A stretch of DNA of 64,000 nt, taken from the NCBI RefSeq assembly GCF_004366595.1, contig NZ_SORE01000018.1, positions 1 to 64,000 of the forward strand. The letters run 5' to 3'. The position numbers were made by a program, and so were the translations under genes. Below are positions 19,817 through 29,244 of this stretch, in pieces (positions within the stretch are counted from its first letter, which is position 1; the number at the start of each line of letters is the position of its first letter). This DNA is from Paraburkholderia rhizosphaerae (lineage in GTDB: Bacteria; Pseudomonadota; Gammaproteobacteria; Burkholderiales; Burkholderiaceae). The notes under the pieces were generated by a model, which saw only the letters and a list, made by a program, of their open reading frames with translations, was not told where the DNA came from and ran no database searches.

Positions 19817-20962
19817 TTAGAACGTGTGACGCAAGCCCAAAGTCACCGCAACCTGGTTCGGCGTGGTCGATGCAGCAGGCAAGCCGCTGATGATCGCGCC
19901 AAGCGCCAGCCCGTCCTGCGTGATGTGCTGGTATTCCGTTTGCACATACACCTGCGTGCGCACCGATAACAGATACGCGAGTTGCAGGTTGACCTGATCC
20001 CAGTGCGGATGCGCGGCATTGAGGCTGCCATCGGTATGCACGTAGCCGGCGGCGATGGTCCAAGGCGTGCCGAGCGTGTACCTGCCGTTCACTTCATAGT
20101 TGTTAAAGCGCACACTGCCGCCGTTAAGCGCGAAGCCATTCGACAGACCCGACTCACCCGCTGAGATGCCGAATGCGTTGTCGAGCAGCGTCTGCGTAAA
20201 CACGAAGTTGGTCGTCACAGGGCCGAATGTGTACGCCACGCCGGCGCCCCATGTCCGTTGCCGGTCCGCGAAAAGCGTCGCGTCACCATTGACCGCGCCA
20301 TTCGTATTGGAAATCGCCGCGGACGTCAGATTCTGGTTGAGCTGCAAATACGCTGCCGAGACCGTCACGCCACCCAATGCGTAAGACCCGCCGAAACTGT
20401 ACGCGCGATTGTTAGCGAAATCGCCCGCCGCGTTCGAAAAGCCGTACAACGCGCCGAGGTGCAGACCGTGAATGTCGGGGCTCTGATACTTGACCGAATT
20501 GTTGATGCGGAAGTCGTTGTCGAGGTTGTCGTTATCGAATGGGTGGGCGAAGAACGTGCCGCCGTATTGCGTACCGGTCAACGCGAGCGGTCCAAGGTAA
20601 TCGACCACGCTGTCGTATTGACGGCCCAACGTCAGCGTGCCGTAGTGTGACGACCCGAGGCCGACATACGCTTGGCGTCCAAACAGGCGGCCGCCCTGGC
20701 GCAATGTGCCGTTGCTTGCATTAAAGCCGTTCTCGAGTCTGAAAATCGCGTTAAGGCCGCCACCGAGATCTTCGCTGCCGCGCAGGCCGAAGCGGGCGGT
20801 ATTGATCGCGCCGTCGGTCTGCTGCCAGGTGCTATGGCCGGCCTGATTGTTCGTATAGCTAATCCCCTCATCGATGATCCCGTACAGCGTGATACTGCTT
20901 TGAGCATGCGCGTGACCGGCAAATGCACCGGCCACTGCGAGGCCCACCGTCATCTTCTTCAT
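19817..20962 (-). CDS. Gram-negative trimeric porin (OpcP/Omp32 type)
   Basis: An outer-membrane 16-stranded general porin of 381 residues. It has a clear signal peptide (KKMTVGLAVAGAFAGHAHA) and the family's mature N-terminus QSSITLYGIIDEGISYTN. The RFGLRGSEDLGGGLNAIFRL and FGRQAYVGLGSSHYGTLTLG segments, the latter running into the LGRQY eyelet strand, are typical of beta-proteobacterial porins, as is the C-terminal LGLRHTF with terminal Phe. The ATG at 20962 is fixed by GGAGAG. It admits small hydrophilic, often anionic, solutes. A second porin of the same superfamily lies at 45.7-46.8 kb. Confidence 0.93.
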   Translation of the reverse strand: MKKMTVGLAVAGAFAGHAHAQSSITLYGIIDEGISYTNNQAGHSTWQQTDGAINTARFGLRGSEDLGGGLNAIFRLENGFNASNGTLRQGGRLFGRQAYVGLGSSHYGTLTLGRQYDSVVDYLGPLALTGTQYGGTFFAHPFDNDNLDNDFRINNSVKYQSPDIHGLHLGALYGFSNAAGDFANNRAYSFGGSYALGGVTVSAAYLQLNQNLTSAAISNTNGAVNGDATLFADRQRTWGAGVAYTFGPVTTNFVFTQTLLDNAFGISAGESGLSNGFALNGGSVRFNNYEVNGRYTLGTPWTIAAGYVHTDGSLNAAHPHWDQVNLQLAYLLSVRTQVYVQTEYQHITQDGLALGAIISGLPAASTTPNQVAVTLGLRHTF

Positions 20963-21753
20963 CTTCTCTCCGAAAGCACGGACATGGAATTTCACCAGGT
21001 TGCGCGACCTATCCTGAAAGATCGCGACAAGGTGTGAACGTAGTGCGGGGTGGATCGCGATCGTTAGGCACGTTAAGGACATCACCGCATTCGCAATGCG
21101 ACGGGTCATCCCGCTTCCTGATCGCGCACGCATAGAGCACGGAGGTTGCAGTCACGTTCCGCGTGATCCGCTTGCATCCCGCTTCCGTAAGCACTCGATT
21201 AGCTGACCGGGCTGATCAATATGTGGACGAGATCTTTGATTCGTTTGAACAACATGTGGGATTTCGCTGTGCACGGCAGGCACGGCGTTCAGCGATTGCT
21301 TTCAGAGGTCGCTTCGTTTTCGATGTCGTCGCTGCTGGCAGGCCGTCCGCGCGCGATGCCTATCGCGCCGATCCATTTCATGGTCAGGCCGACGGATTTC
21401 CCATCCTTGACGACACTGAGAAACTTCGTAGTCCCGGTGACCCTGAAACTCCTGTCAGCGTCACGACAGTGTCAAAGGAATATTCCTGTAAGAGGAACTG
21501 CGGGCTAGCGGTTAAAATCCTGCATTCGAGTCTGCGCGCCGTGCGCCCGCGCCGGGTTAACCCGTCGGGCGCGGCGCCTATGCCAAGCTTTCAGCCGCTG
21601 CAGTCGCCTATTTTCGCGGGCCTCGACACGAGGTCGCGCGCGACGCAGGCCCTGATACGGAACCAACAGATAGTGAAATCGATTGACTGGAATACAGCTG
21701 GCGCCGCCTTTTTTTCCGGCGGCGTGCGAAGAACCGACCCAGTGAGCACTGAC
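20963..21753. other. Intergenic region between divergent porin and chalcone-isomerase-like genes
   Basis: Nearly 800 bases without a supported gene. The frame of the downstream gene happens to stay open for most of it, but composition and the absence of a signal peptide argue that this is not coding. Both promoters must lie here; I could not define them. Confidence 0.4.
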
Positions 21754-22320
21754 ATGTCGCGTCGCCTGTCATTTGGCGCGGCCAGCAGGCGCATCGCGTT
21801 TGCAGTCGCATTAGCTGCGGGCCTGTGTGCGGCGTTGCCGCAGTCCGCGTCGGCCGCTCAGGATTGCCGCGCCGAGATTCCCGCTGCGCAACTGTCTGGG
21901 GCGGGCGAGTACCGGTTTCTCGGCCTTCATTTGTATGACGCGCAGCTTTGGGGTTCGCGGCTGCCGGTGAACTACGACACGCATTTCGCGCTGCAACTGA
22001 CTTACACCACCTCCGCAACGCGTGAACGGCTCGCCACGCTCGGGCTCAACGAGATGAAGCGCCTCGCGCCGAAGCCATTGCCGGATTCGCTCATTGCGCG
22101 CTGGCGCGATGACATGCTGAAAGCTTTTGTCGACGTCGCGCCGGGCGACTGGCTATGCGGCGTGTTCCTGCCGGGCACCGGCGTGCGGTTCTTCGCGAAC
22201 GGGGCGCCGACCGCGACAATCGAAGATACCGACTTCGCGAAGGCTTTCTTCAATATCTGGTTCGATCCTGCTACGCGGGCCAAAACGCTGAGGGCGAAAC
22301 TTCTCGGCGGCAGCAGCTAA
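21754..22320 (+). CDS. Secreted chalcone-isomerase-like protein
   Basis: A 188-residue exported protein with signal peptide ending LPQSASAAQ. The mature part matches the bacterial chalcone-isomerase-like domain: AGEYRFLGLHLYDAQLWG, then FALQLTYTTSATRERLA, a helix (LPDSLIARWRDDMLKAFVDV) and FFNIWFDPATRAKTLRAKLL. Bacterial members are periplasmic and are thought to bind lipid-like ligands rather than catalyse flavonoid isomerisation. The ATG at 21754 was chosen; a GTG four codons upstream has no ribosome site. No neighbour suggests a pathway. Confidence 0.85.
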   Translation: MSRRLSFGAASRRIAFAVALAAGLCAALPQSASAAQDCRAEIPAAQLSGAGEYRFLGLHLYDAQLWGSRLPVNYDTHFALQLTYTTSATRERLATLGLNEMKRLAPKPLPDSLIARWRDDMLKAFVDVAPGDWLCGVFLPGTGVRFFANGAPTATIEDTDFAKAFFNIWFDPATRAKTLRAKLLGGSS

Positions 22321-22345
22321 GCCGCGTTTCTGCGCGCGAGATTAC

Positions 22346-22669
22346 TTACGGCGCAAGCGTCGCAAGACGCGACCCGGCGAACGGGTCCTTGCTCCAGTCG
22401 ACCGCCGGACGGCGCTTGTCGGCCGGCTTGACCGGCGCTGCGATAGCGAAATGCTCGAGCGATTGGCCCGCGCTGGTCGCCTGCTGCAACCATTGCGGCA
22501 TATTGCCTTTGCCGTCCCACGTGTCGCCGAATGCATTCCGGTAACGCACCGATTTCTGGCGGAGTCTGTCTTCCGCAAGGGCGGCGGCAACGTCGGCGGC
22601 CTTCATTCCGACTTTCGCCATCCGACGACGCAGATAGGCAATCATGCTTTCGCGTTTTCTCTCGTCCAT
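22346..22669 (-). CDS. H-NS-tail DNA-binding protein
   Basis: A 107-residue small regulator. The C-terminal half contains the H-NS DNA-binding motif in the form YRNAFGDTWDGKGNMPQWLQ, where GKGNMP is the AT-rich minor-groove hook, followed by SLEHFAI. The N-terminal part (MIAYLRRRMAKVGMKAADVA) is short and helical and does not look like the full coiled-coil oligomerisation region of classical H-NS. The ribosome site GGAGGGA precedes the ATG at 22669. Such proteins silence AT-rich, often foreign, DNA. Downstream of it the chalcone-isomerase-like gene converges with a 25-base gap. Confidence 0.82.
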   Translation of the reverse strand: MDERKRESMIAYLRRRMAKVGMKAADVAAALAEDRLRQKSVRYRNAFGDTWDGKGNMPQWLQQATSAGQSLEHFAIAAPVKPADKRRPAVDWSKDPFAGSRLATLAP

Positions 22670-22844
22670 TTTAAATCCCTCCGGGTTTTTGTCTGGTTCA
22701 GGTTTCGCGCCATTATTTTGCGGCGCTCACTGCTGATTCGATGGAGGAAGTATCCGTATTGCGAACGCCGGCGTCGAGTCGCGGCCGCAAAAAACACTAT
22801 TGCATTTGGAATACCAGTCCCGCCTGTTGCGCCGATAAAGCGAA

Positions 22845-22869
22845 AAGCCGCGGCATCAAGCCGCGGCTT
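22845..22869 (-). terminator. Rho-independent terminator of the small lipoprotein gene
   Basis: A perfect 10-bp stem (AAGCCGCGGC / GCCGCGGCTT) around a 5-base loop, followed on the minus strand by TTCGCTTTAT. It lies 14 bases past the lipoprotein stop. Confidence 0.82.
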
Positions 22870-22882
22870 CGTGTGCTTCGCG

Positions 22883-23047
22883 TTAACGGATATGAAAGCT
22901 TCCGCCAATTCCAACGCTCACCGGCGGTCCGTAGTAATAAGCCGGATAACCGTAATAGGCCGGCGCCGGCGCATAGCCATACGGCGGCGCCACTACGCAA
23001 CCACACAGGCCGCCAATCAGAGCGAGGGTAATCAATAGACGTGTCAT
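22883..23047 (-). CDS. Small Pro/Tyr-rich lipoprotein
   Basis: A 54-residue protein with a lipoprotein signal (LLITLALIGGLCGC, lipobox LCGC with Cys as residue 1 of the mature form), then a repetitive Tyr/Pro/Ala segment (PPYGYAPAPAYYGYPAYYYG) and a short tail GIGGSFHIR. Such short GYP-rich lipoproteins are common in Burkholderiales and unstudied. A good terminator follows it. Confidence 0.72.
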   Translation of the reverse strand: MTRLLITLALIGGLCGCVVAPPYGYAPAPAYYGYPAYYYGPPVSVGIGGSFHIR

Positions 23048-23168
23048 CGGCTTGTCCCGCCAATTAATCAAGACAATTCCAGTCTAGTGCGTGAGGTGCG
23101 CCGCCAGGTTTCCCACGCACTTACACGTGTTACCTGTTGTGACCGGTGAAACGCTCCGGATGACCGCG

Positions 23169-24512
23169 CTAGCCGATGTCGGCGGTGGCCGATGCGCGCG
23201 ACGGCAAAACGACGGTCGCGATCAAACCGCTTTGGCCATCGCGCCGGTTTTCCAGCGATATCGACCCGCCATGCTTGGCCACCACTGACTTGACGATCGA
23301 TAACCCCAGACCGCTGCCTTCCACCGTTTCCGAATTTAACCGGAAGAACCGGTCGAATACGCGGCCCAGCGCGTCCTCCGGAATGCCCGGCCCGGTATCG
23401 GTCACGCGGATCACCGCGCCGGTCGCGTCCTCGAATACGTCGATATCCACGCAGCCACCGGCAGGCGTGTAGCGCAGCGCATTTTCGATCAGATTGCGCG
23501 CCGCCATCCGCAACTCGCCCGCGTGCGCGTTGACATGCGCGGTTTCAAAGCGTTTGACACCGAGGTCGATCGAGCGCGCGTCCGCGACCGGCAGCAGATC
23601 GGCAACCAGTGTCTGCACCATCTGGCGCACGTCGACCGTATCGGCCGCCGCGCCGGGATCGTGCTGCGCGTCCGCGCGCGCGAGTTCGAGAAGCTGTCGG
23701 ATCATCGTCGCGGTGCGAACGATCGCTTCGCGCAATTCGTGTAGCCGCTCGCCGCGCGCGGTCGCGTCGGATGCGTTTTCCAGGTTGTCGATACGCAGTT
23801 GCAAAGCGGCGATCGGCGTGCGCAGTTCGTGCGCCGCGTCGGCGATAAAGCGCTTCTCACCGTCGATGCCGACCTGCAGCCGCGCGATCATCCGGTTGAT
23901 CGAATCGGCGAACGGTCTCACCTCCGCGGGCACATGCGAAATATCGAGCGGCGTCAGCCGGCTGATGCCGACCGCTTCCGCGTCCGAACTCGCGCGCTCG
24001 AGCGACGCGAAGGCCGCATTGACGACCAGCGGGATCGCAATCCAGACCAGCAGGATCAGGAAAAACGTCGGCATCAGACTTTCCAGCGCCGCGCGCCCGG
24101 CCGTCTGCTCGCGAAACGCGACGGGCTGGCCGACCTGATACGTCAGATTGTCGGCGTCTTTTCTGAGCGTGTAGAGCCGGTACCGGTGACCGTTGATGAT
24201 CTCGACCGAGAAGCCGCTCGGCGCGTTCCGGTTGAAGATCACTTCCGAGTCGGTATTGTCCGTCGGTGTCGCGCGCCCCGGCTCCCAAATCTGCCCGACA
24301 AAACCGTCGATCGAATGCTGCGGCGGACCGTGCGTGCCGATCGTGCCCACCTTGCCGGCGGCCAGCCAGACGGCCGCGCCCTGCAGGTGCACGTCGAGCA
24401 ACTGGTCGATGTGCCGCATCGACAGCCAGTACGACACGCACGCATCGACCACGCCGACGACGGCGAACAGCACGATCAAGGTGCCGATGATTCGGCTCTT
24501 CAGCGATTTCAT
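23169..24512 (-). CDS. Sensor histidine kinase (TctE/QseC type), no cognate regulator nearby
   Basis: An inner-membrane kinase of 447 residues: TM1 at about 8-30, a periplasmic sensor of about 115 residues, TM2 at about 147-168, then HAMP-like, HisKA and ATPase domains. The phosphoacceptor is His228 in FIADAAHELRTPIAALQLR. The N box is NLIENALRYTP, G1 is DTGPGIP and G2 is GSGLGLSIV. It starts 48 bases after a BMP-type periplasmic binding protein gene on the same strand, so the two are probably co-transcribed and the binding protein may present the signal. No response-regulator gene is visible anywhere in the window. Confidence 0.93.
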   Translation of the reverse strand: MKSLKSRIIGTLIVLFAVVGVVDACVSYWLSMRHIDQLLDVHLQGAAVWLAAGKVGTIGTHGPPQHSIDGFVGQIWEPGRATPTDNTDSEVIFNRNAPSGFSVEIINGHRYRLYTLRKDADNLTYQVGQPVAFREQTAGRAALESLMPTFFLILLVWIAIPLVVNAAFASLERASSDAEAVGISRLTPLDISHVPAEVRPFADSINRMIARLQVGIDGEKRFIADAAHELRTPIAALQLRIDNLENASDATARGERLHELREAIVRTATMIRQLLELARADAQHDPGAAADTVDVRQMVQTLVADLLPVADARSIDLGVKRFETAHVNAHAGELRMAARNLIENALRYTPAGGCVDIDVFEDATGAVIRVTDTGPGIPEDALGRVFDRFFRLNSETVEGSGLGLSIVKSVVAKHGGSISLENRRDGQSGLIATVVLPSRASATADIG

Positions 24513-24560
24513 GCAGTAGGCTCCGTACCCGTTGTCGAGGCGCTGGCGCTGGCGCTGCCG

Positions 24561-25514
24561 CTAGCGGCGCGGCCAGACGATTTGCCATACGTTGTCCGAT
24601 TCCGTGACCACATAGTCGCCGCCCGCGAAGCGTCCTGCGGCGGCAGCGTCGACAAAGCGCCGGTAAATCACGCCAGTATCGACCACCACGCTGGCGACGA
24701 CATTGCGGTAACGGCGCGATGCGTCCACCATCCAGCCGATCGCCCTGACCTGCCGATGGGTTGAAGCGGCGGCAATCACCGCGTCGTTTGCGTCGGCGAC
24801 CACGATGTCGGCGCCCAGGCGGATCTGACGCTCGGTGAGTTGCGCCGCGAGCTTGCGGGCGCTCCAGTCGCCGGTCCAGTCGATCAGCACCGTCGCGCCG
24901 GGCTGTGCGTCGAGCACCGCTTGCCTGAAGCGATTCGCCTCGCCGCCGTCGACCGCCTCGACGCCGCCGACAAAACCGACGATCTTCGTCTTCGACTCGC
25001 GCGCGGCGACCGCTCCGGCAAGCGCGCCGCCCAGCGGCCGGCAGTCGAGACAATAGTCGACGATGTTGGGCCCGCGCGCGGTGCCGGACACGGTGGCGAA
25101 AAAGGCGCGCGGGTAACGGGCGGCGGCGGCCGCTGTCGCGGCGCTGAGTTCGGCGCCCGCCAGGATGAAACCGCGCACGCCTGCCGCATGGTACCGATCG
25201 ATGCTCGCCAGCATCTGCTTCTGATTCATCTGATCGGCATTGCTGACAACGTCGATCCGATATCCGTCGCGCTGAAGCGCGAGGCATCCGCGATAGGCGG
25301 CTTCGCTGAAGCTCAGATCATCCACGTCGTACGGGATAAACAGCACGACGGCGAACGCGGCTTTCGCCGCGGGGCCCAATGGCCCGGCGGCGTGGGTGCG
25401 CGCAGCCAACGCGCCAAGCATTGCGAGCCCGGCTGACGCGCGCATCGCCCGCCGGCGCGACAGTTGACACGGCGTCGGCTGACCGTGCTTGCGCGTTCGA
25501 TAGTCGATGCTCAT
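24561..25514 (-). CDS. BMP-family periplasmic substrate-binding protein
   Basis: A periplasmic binding protein of about 317 residues of the BMP/Med type, whose known members bind nucleosides. The N-terminus has a twin-arginine-like signal (SRRRAMRASAGLAMLGALAA). Two lobes follow, with GCLALQRDGYRIDVVSNADQ, a KTKIVGFVGGVEAVDGGEAN segment and ADIVVADANDAVIAAASTHR. The ATG at 25514 has a G-rich stretch upstream. There is no permease or ATPase beside it; its neighbours are an NnrU protein and a sensor kinase. A role as an accessory ligand sensor for the kinase is therefore as likely as transport, but that is inference. Confidence 0.82.
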   Translation of the reverse strand: MSIDYRTRKHGQPTPCQLSRRRAMRASAGLAMLGALAARTHAAGPLGPAAKAAFAVVLFIPYDVDDLSFSEAAYRGCLALQRDGYRIDVVSNADQMNQKQMLASIDRYHAAGVRGFILAGAELSAATAAAAARYPRAFFATVSGTARGPNIVDYCLDCRPLGGALAGAVAARESKTKIVGFVGGVEAVDGGEANRFRQAVLDAQPGATVLIDWTGDWSARKLAAQLTERQIRLGADIVVADANDAVIAAASTHRQVRAIGWMVDASRRYRNVVASVVVDTGVIYRRFVDAAAAGRFAGGDYVVTESDNVWQIVWPRR

Positions 25515-25576
25515 ATCGTTGCCCCCGACCGTATCGGCGCCACTCGATGCACACCGCGTTTCGGCGCGCGTTCGCG

Positions 25577-26155
25577 TTACCCCAGCGGCTTCACGCCGAT
25601 CAGCCACCCATGAAGAAAGAACGCAAATACGATCCACGCGATCACACCCGCGACGATCGCCTTCAGGTCGCCTGAAAGCGTGCCGGCCGGATACACGACT
25701 TGCGCGGCGCGATCTCGCCGGCGCGCGGCGGCGAAATCGAACACCGCCCACACGAGGAATGCGCCGAACAGCACGACCGCATTCATCGTGCCGTTGGCCA
25801 GCAAATGCCCGAGCGCCCAGAGCGCGACGCCGATCACCATTGGATGCTTGACCACGGACTTCAAGCGCGTGCCCCGCATTTGCGCGGCCGGAAACAGGAT
25901 AAAGGCGACGAGCGTGAGCAAAGCAGTGACATGCGGCGCCCAGACCGGCGGCGCCCACAGCGGGACAGGGACGCGCCGCGCGATCCCGTAGCCCCAGATG
26001 ATCAGCACCAGCCCGACGATGGATGCAATCGAATAGGCGCCTTTCCAGCCTTTTTCACCGAGCCGCGCGATTTGCGCATCGCGCCACCCTTCCGCGAAGA
26101 TCCGGACCGAATGCGCACCCAGGAAGATCACCAACCCCAAGATCAATACCGCCAT
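25577..26155 (-). CDS. NnrU family membrane protein
   Basis: A 192-residue inner-membrane protein with about six hydrophobic segments, including VLILGLVIFLGAHSVRI, SIVGLVLIIWGYGIA and ALWALGHLLANGTMNAVVLF. The motif HPMVIGVALWALGHLLANG is characteristic of NnrU and its plant homologue, the zeta-carotene isomerase Z-ISO, in which the histidines bind haem. Bacterial NnrU is linked to nitric-oxide metabolism. It is the first gene of a likely operon with the binding protein and kinase that follow. A separate NnrS gene lies at 58 kb, but no NsrR-like dyad is seen upstream of this gene. Confidence 0.9.
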   Translation of the reverse strand: MAVLILGLVIFLGAHSVRIFAEGWRDAQIARLGEKGWKGAYSIASIVGLVLIIWGYGIARRVPVPLWAPPVWAPHVTALLTLVAFILFPAAQMRGTRLKSVVKHPMVIGVALWALGHLLANGTMNAVVLFGAFLVWAVFDFAAARRRDRAAQVVYPAGTLSGDLKAIVAGVIAWIVFAFFLHGWLIGVKPLG

Positions 26156-26489
26156 GTATCGCTCCTCGTGTCAGATGCCGGCAAGTCGCCGCGATTGTCT
26201 CTCATGGCGCGGCCTGTGCCAAGGCTGCGCCCGGCTGATCGCGACCGATTCAGGCACGGCAGCGCCCCGCGCTGCGTCATTGCGTTGCCCGCCACCGGCA
26301 CCTACATTGTGTAGAGATCAGCGCTCACTCCTTCTGCTTGCCTCTATGCGCGGCACATTAAACCGCGCGAAAACGCCACCCATACCGATCGATCGCCGTT
26401 GCCGGAATCTCGCACGATATACGCCCACTGAGCTGCGCATTCGCGCGTCTCGTCGAGGTCGAATTCATTCAGCCGATACGGAGGAATGC
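26156..26489. other. Divergent promoter region, NnrU and glycosidase genes
   Basis: No gene. A GAGG ribosome site lies immediately before the ATG at 26490. Promoters for both directions are expected; none is clear enough to mark. Confidence 0.4.
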
Positions 26490-29225
26490 ATGTGCCCAGT
26501 CACCGTCGACATTGCGGAACAAGCGCGCCTGAACGAGTCGCGCGATGCACACGTGCCGTGGAAGAAGTGGGGGCCGTACCTGAGCGAACGACAGTGGGGC
26601 ACCGTCCGCGAAGACTACAGCGACAACGGCGACGCGTGGAACTATCTGCCCCATGATCATTCCCGCTCGCGTGCGTACCGCTGGGGCGAAGACGGCCTCG
26701 GCGGACTCTGCGACGACCAGCAGCGGCTGTGCTTTGCGTTCGCGCTCTGGAACGGTCGGGACGCGATTCTGAAAGAGCGGCTGTTTGGCCTGACCAACAG
26801 CGAGGGCAATCATGGCGAGGACGTGAAGGAGTATTACTTCTACGTCGACAGCACGCCGACGCATTCGTACATGAAATTTCTCTACAAGTACCCGCAGCGG
26901 GAATTCCCGTACGAGGATCTTGTCGCGACCAACCGGAAACGCTCGCGCGACGACATGGAGTACGAATTGCTCGACACCGGCGCGTTCGACGACGACCGCT
27001 ATTTCGATGTGTTCGTCGAATACGCGAAGGAGACGCCGGACGACATGCTCGTGCGCGTTTGCGTGTACAACCGCGGGCCGCAAGCGGCGACGCTGCATGT
27101 GTTGCCCACACTTTGGTTCCGCAATACGTGGTCATGGGGAGAAGACCATCGCAAGCCGTCGCTGAGCAAAGCGGGTACCGCGATCCATGCGGTGCACGAT
27201 CAGTTGGGTGAGTACTGGCTTCATTGCGAAGATGCACCGGAGATGCTCTTCACCGAAAATGAAACCAATACGCAGCGTCTGTGGAATCAACCAAACGCGT
27301 CACCGTACGTCAAGGATGCCTTTCACGCGTACCTGATTTCGGGACAGCGCAACGCCGTGAACCCGGCGGAAACCGGCACCAAGGCCGCCGCCCATTACAT
27401 GCGGGAGGTGCCCGCGGGCGGCGTCGCGACGATCCGTTTGCGCCTTGCGTCGGAGAGGCTGGATAACGCATTCGGCGGCTTCGACAAGATCTTCGATCAG
27501 CGCGTCGCGCAAGCCGATGCGTTCTATCGGCGCATCACGCCCAATTCACTCACCGACGATCAGCGCCGCGTGCATCGGCAGGCGCTCGCCGGCATGCTGT
27601 GGGGCAAGCAATACTACTACTTCGATCTCGAACTATGGCTGCGCGAGCACGGCAGCCACCCGTTGCTCGACATGTCCCGCGGCAATGTGCGCAACGCCGA
27701 ATGGTTTCATATGCTGAACGCGGACATCATTTCGATGCCCGACAAATGGGAATACCCGTGGTATGCGGCGTGGGACCTCGCGTTTCATACGGTCGCACTG
27801 GCGCTGGTCGACTTCGACTTCGCGAAGGAACAGTTGCTGCTGATGCTGCGCAGTCTGTATGTGCATCCGAGCGGCCAGCTTCCCGCGTACGAGTGGAACT
27901 TCAGCGATGTGAACCCTCCCGTGCACGCGGCCGCGACACTCTGGCTGTACAAGTACGAAAGAGAATTGGGACGCGCCGACCCGCGTTTTCTCGAGCGCTC
28001 GTTTCAGGGGTTGATGCTGAATTTCAACTGGTGGGTCAATCGCAAGGACCCATCGGGCCGCAATGTGTTTGCCGGCGGCTTTCTGGGCCTCGACAACATT
28101 GGCGTGTTCGACCGCAGCGCACCGTTGCCGACCGGCGGATCGCTCGAGCAGGCGGACGGCACCGCATGGATGGCGTTTTACTGCCAGTGCATGCTGGAAA
28201 TGGCGGTCAATCTGATCGAATACGATCCGATGTATGAAGAGGTCGCGTTCAAGTTCGTCCAGCATTTCATGTGGATCGCCTATGCGATGGATCGGCGTGG
28301 CGAACATCAGGACGAGATGTGGGATGAGCAGGACGGCTTCTTTTACGACCTGCTGCGGCTGCCGGACGGACGCACGACACGCCTGCGAATCAGGTCATTG
28401 GTCGGGCTGCTGCCGCTGTGCGCATCAACGGTGTTCGAAGCGCCGTCCATCACGCGTTACCCGAAGCTGATGGAGTTGATCGCGCAGTTCCGCAAGCGCT
28501 ACCCCGAACTGATCGAACAGGTCGCACCGACCGATGGCAGTTTCATCGGTTACAACGGGCGCCGGCTGCTGTCGGTTCTGAACAAACGCAAGCTCGTACG
28601 CGTGCTTCGCTACATGCTCGACGAAAACGAATTCCTCGGGCCGCACGGAATTCGCTCGCTGTCGCTGTTTCATCAGAAGCACCCGTACGCGATCGACGTC
28701 GCCGGACACACGTACACGGTGCAGTATCTGCCAGCCGAATCGAACACCGGCATGTTCGGCGGCAACTCGAACTGGCGCGGACCGGTGTGGATGCCGGTCA
28801 ATCTGCTGATCGTGCGCGCGCTGATCAATCTGTACAGCTTTTACGGCAATGACTTCAAGGTCGAATGCCCGACCGGTTCCGGGCAACAGATGACGCTCTT
28901 CGAAGTCGCGCAGGAACTCGTGCGCCGCCTGAGCGGCACGTTCCTGCGCGATGCGAACGGACGTCGGCCGGTTTATGGCGGTACGGAAAAATTCCAGAAC
29001 GATCCGCACTGGCGCGACCTGATCCTGTTCTACGAGTACTTTCACGGCGACAACGGCGCGGGCCTCGGCGCCAGTCATCAGACCGGATGGACGGGGCTGA
29101 TCGCGCCGATGATCGATCTGTTCGGGCGGATCAGCGCGCAGGAGGTGCTCGAAATGGACCGCGCGCATGTGATGGCGCAGATGGGCCGGGAGCAATCGAG
29201 CCGGGAGCCGGCTCAGGCAAAGTAG
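26490..29225 (+). CDS. GH63-like glycosidase (MGH1-type)
   Basis: A 911-residue cytoplasmic glycoside hydrolase of clan GH-G. It has an N-terminal beta-domain (RSRAYRWGEDGLGGLCDDQQ, GNHGEDVKEYYFYVDSTPTH) and a C-terminal (alpha/alpha)6 barrel containing WYAAWDLAFHTVALALVDFD, DGFFYDLLRLPDGRT, GMFGGNSNWRGPVWMPVN and HQTGWTGLIAPMIDLFGR. The acidic residues in WDLAFH and in the C-terminal barrel fit the family's catalytic acid and base, but I cannot assign them exactly. GH63 relatives cleave alpha-glucosides, mannosylglycerate or glucosylglycerate; many bacterial ones are untested. The start is set by GGAGG six bases before the ATG. There is no sugar operon beside it. Confidence 0.9.
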   Translation: MCPVTVDIAEQARLNESRDAHVPWKKWGPYLSERQWGTVREDYSDNGDAWNYLPHDHSRSRAYRWGEDGLGGLCDDQQRLCFAFALWNGRDAILKERLFGLTNSEGNHGEDVKEYYFYVDSTPTHSYMKFLYKYPQREFPYEDLVATNRKRSRDDMEYELLDTGAFDDDRYFDVFVEYAKETPDDMLVRVCVYNRGPQAATLHVLPTLWFRNTWSWGEDHRKPSLSKAGTAIHAVHDQLGEYWLHCEDAPEMLFTENETNTQRLWNQPNASPYVKDAFHAYLISGQRNAVNPAETGTKAAAHYMREVPAGGVATIRLRLASERLDNAFGGFDKIFDQRVAQADAFYRRITPNSLTDDQRRVHRQALAGMLWGKQYYYFDLELWLREHGSHPLLDMSRGNVRNAEWFHMLNADIISMPDKWEYPWYAAWDLAFHTVALALVDFDFAKEQLLLMLRSLYVHPSGQLPAYEWNFSDVNPPVHAAATLWLYKYERELGRADPRFLERSFQGLMLNFNWWVNRKDPSGRNVFAGGFLGLDNIGVFDRSAPLPTGGSLEQADGTAWMAFYCQCMLEMAVNLIEYDPMYEEVAFKFVQHFMWIAYAMDRRGEHQDEMWDEQDGFFYDLLRLPDGRTTRLRIRSLVGLLPLCASTVFEAPSITRYPKLMELIAQFRKRYPELIEQVAPTDGSFIGYNGRRLLSVLNKRKLVRVLRYMLDENEFLGPHGIRSLSLFHQKHPYAIDVAGHTYTVQYLPAESNTGMFGGNSNWRGPVWMPVNLLIVRALINLYSFYGNDFKVECPTGSGQQMTLFEVAQELVRRLSGTFLRDANGRRPVYGGTEKFQNDPHWRDLILFYEYFHGDNGAGLGASHQTGWTGLIAPMIDLFGRISAQEVLEMDRAHVMAQMGREQSSREPAQAK

Positions 29226-29244
29226 CCGATGCGTTTCTGCCGAA

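Noticed and set aside
26154..26489. N-terminal extension of the glycosidase reading frame
   Set aside because: The GAGG site just before the ATG at 26490 and the composition change there show that the extension is not translated.
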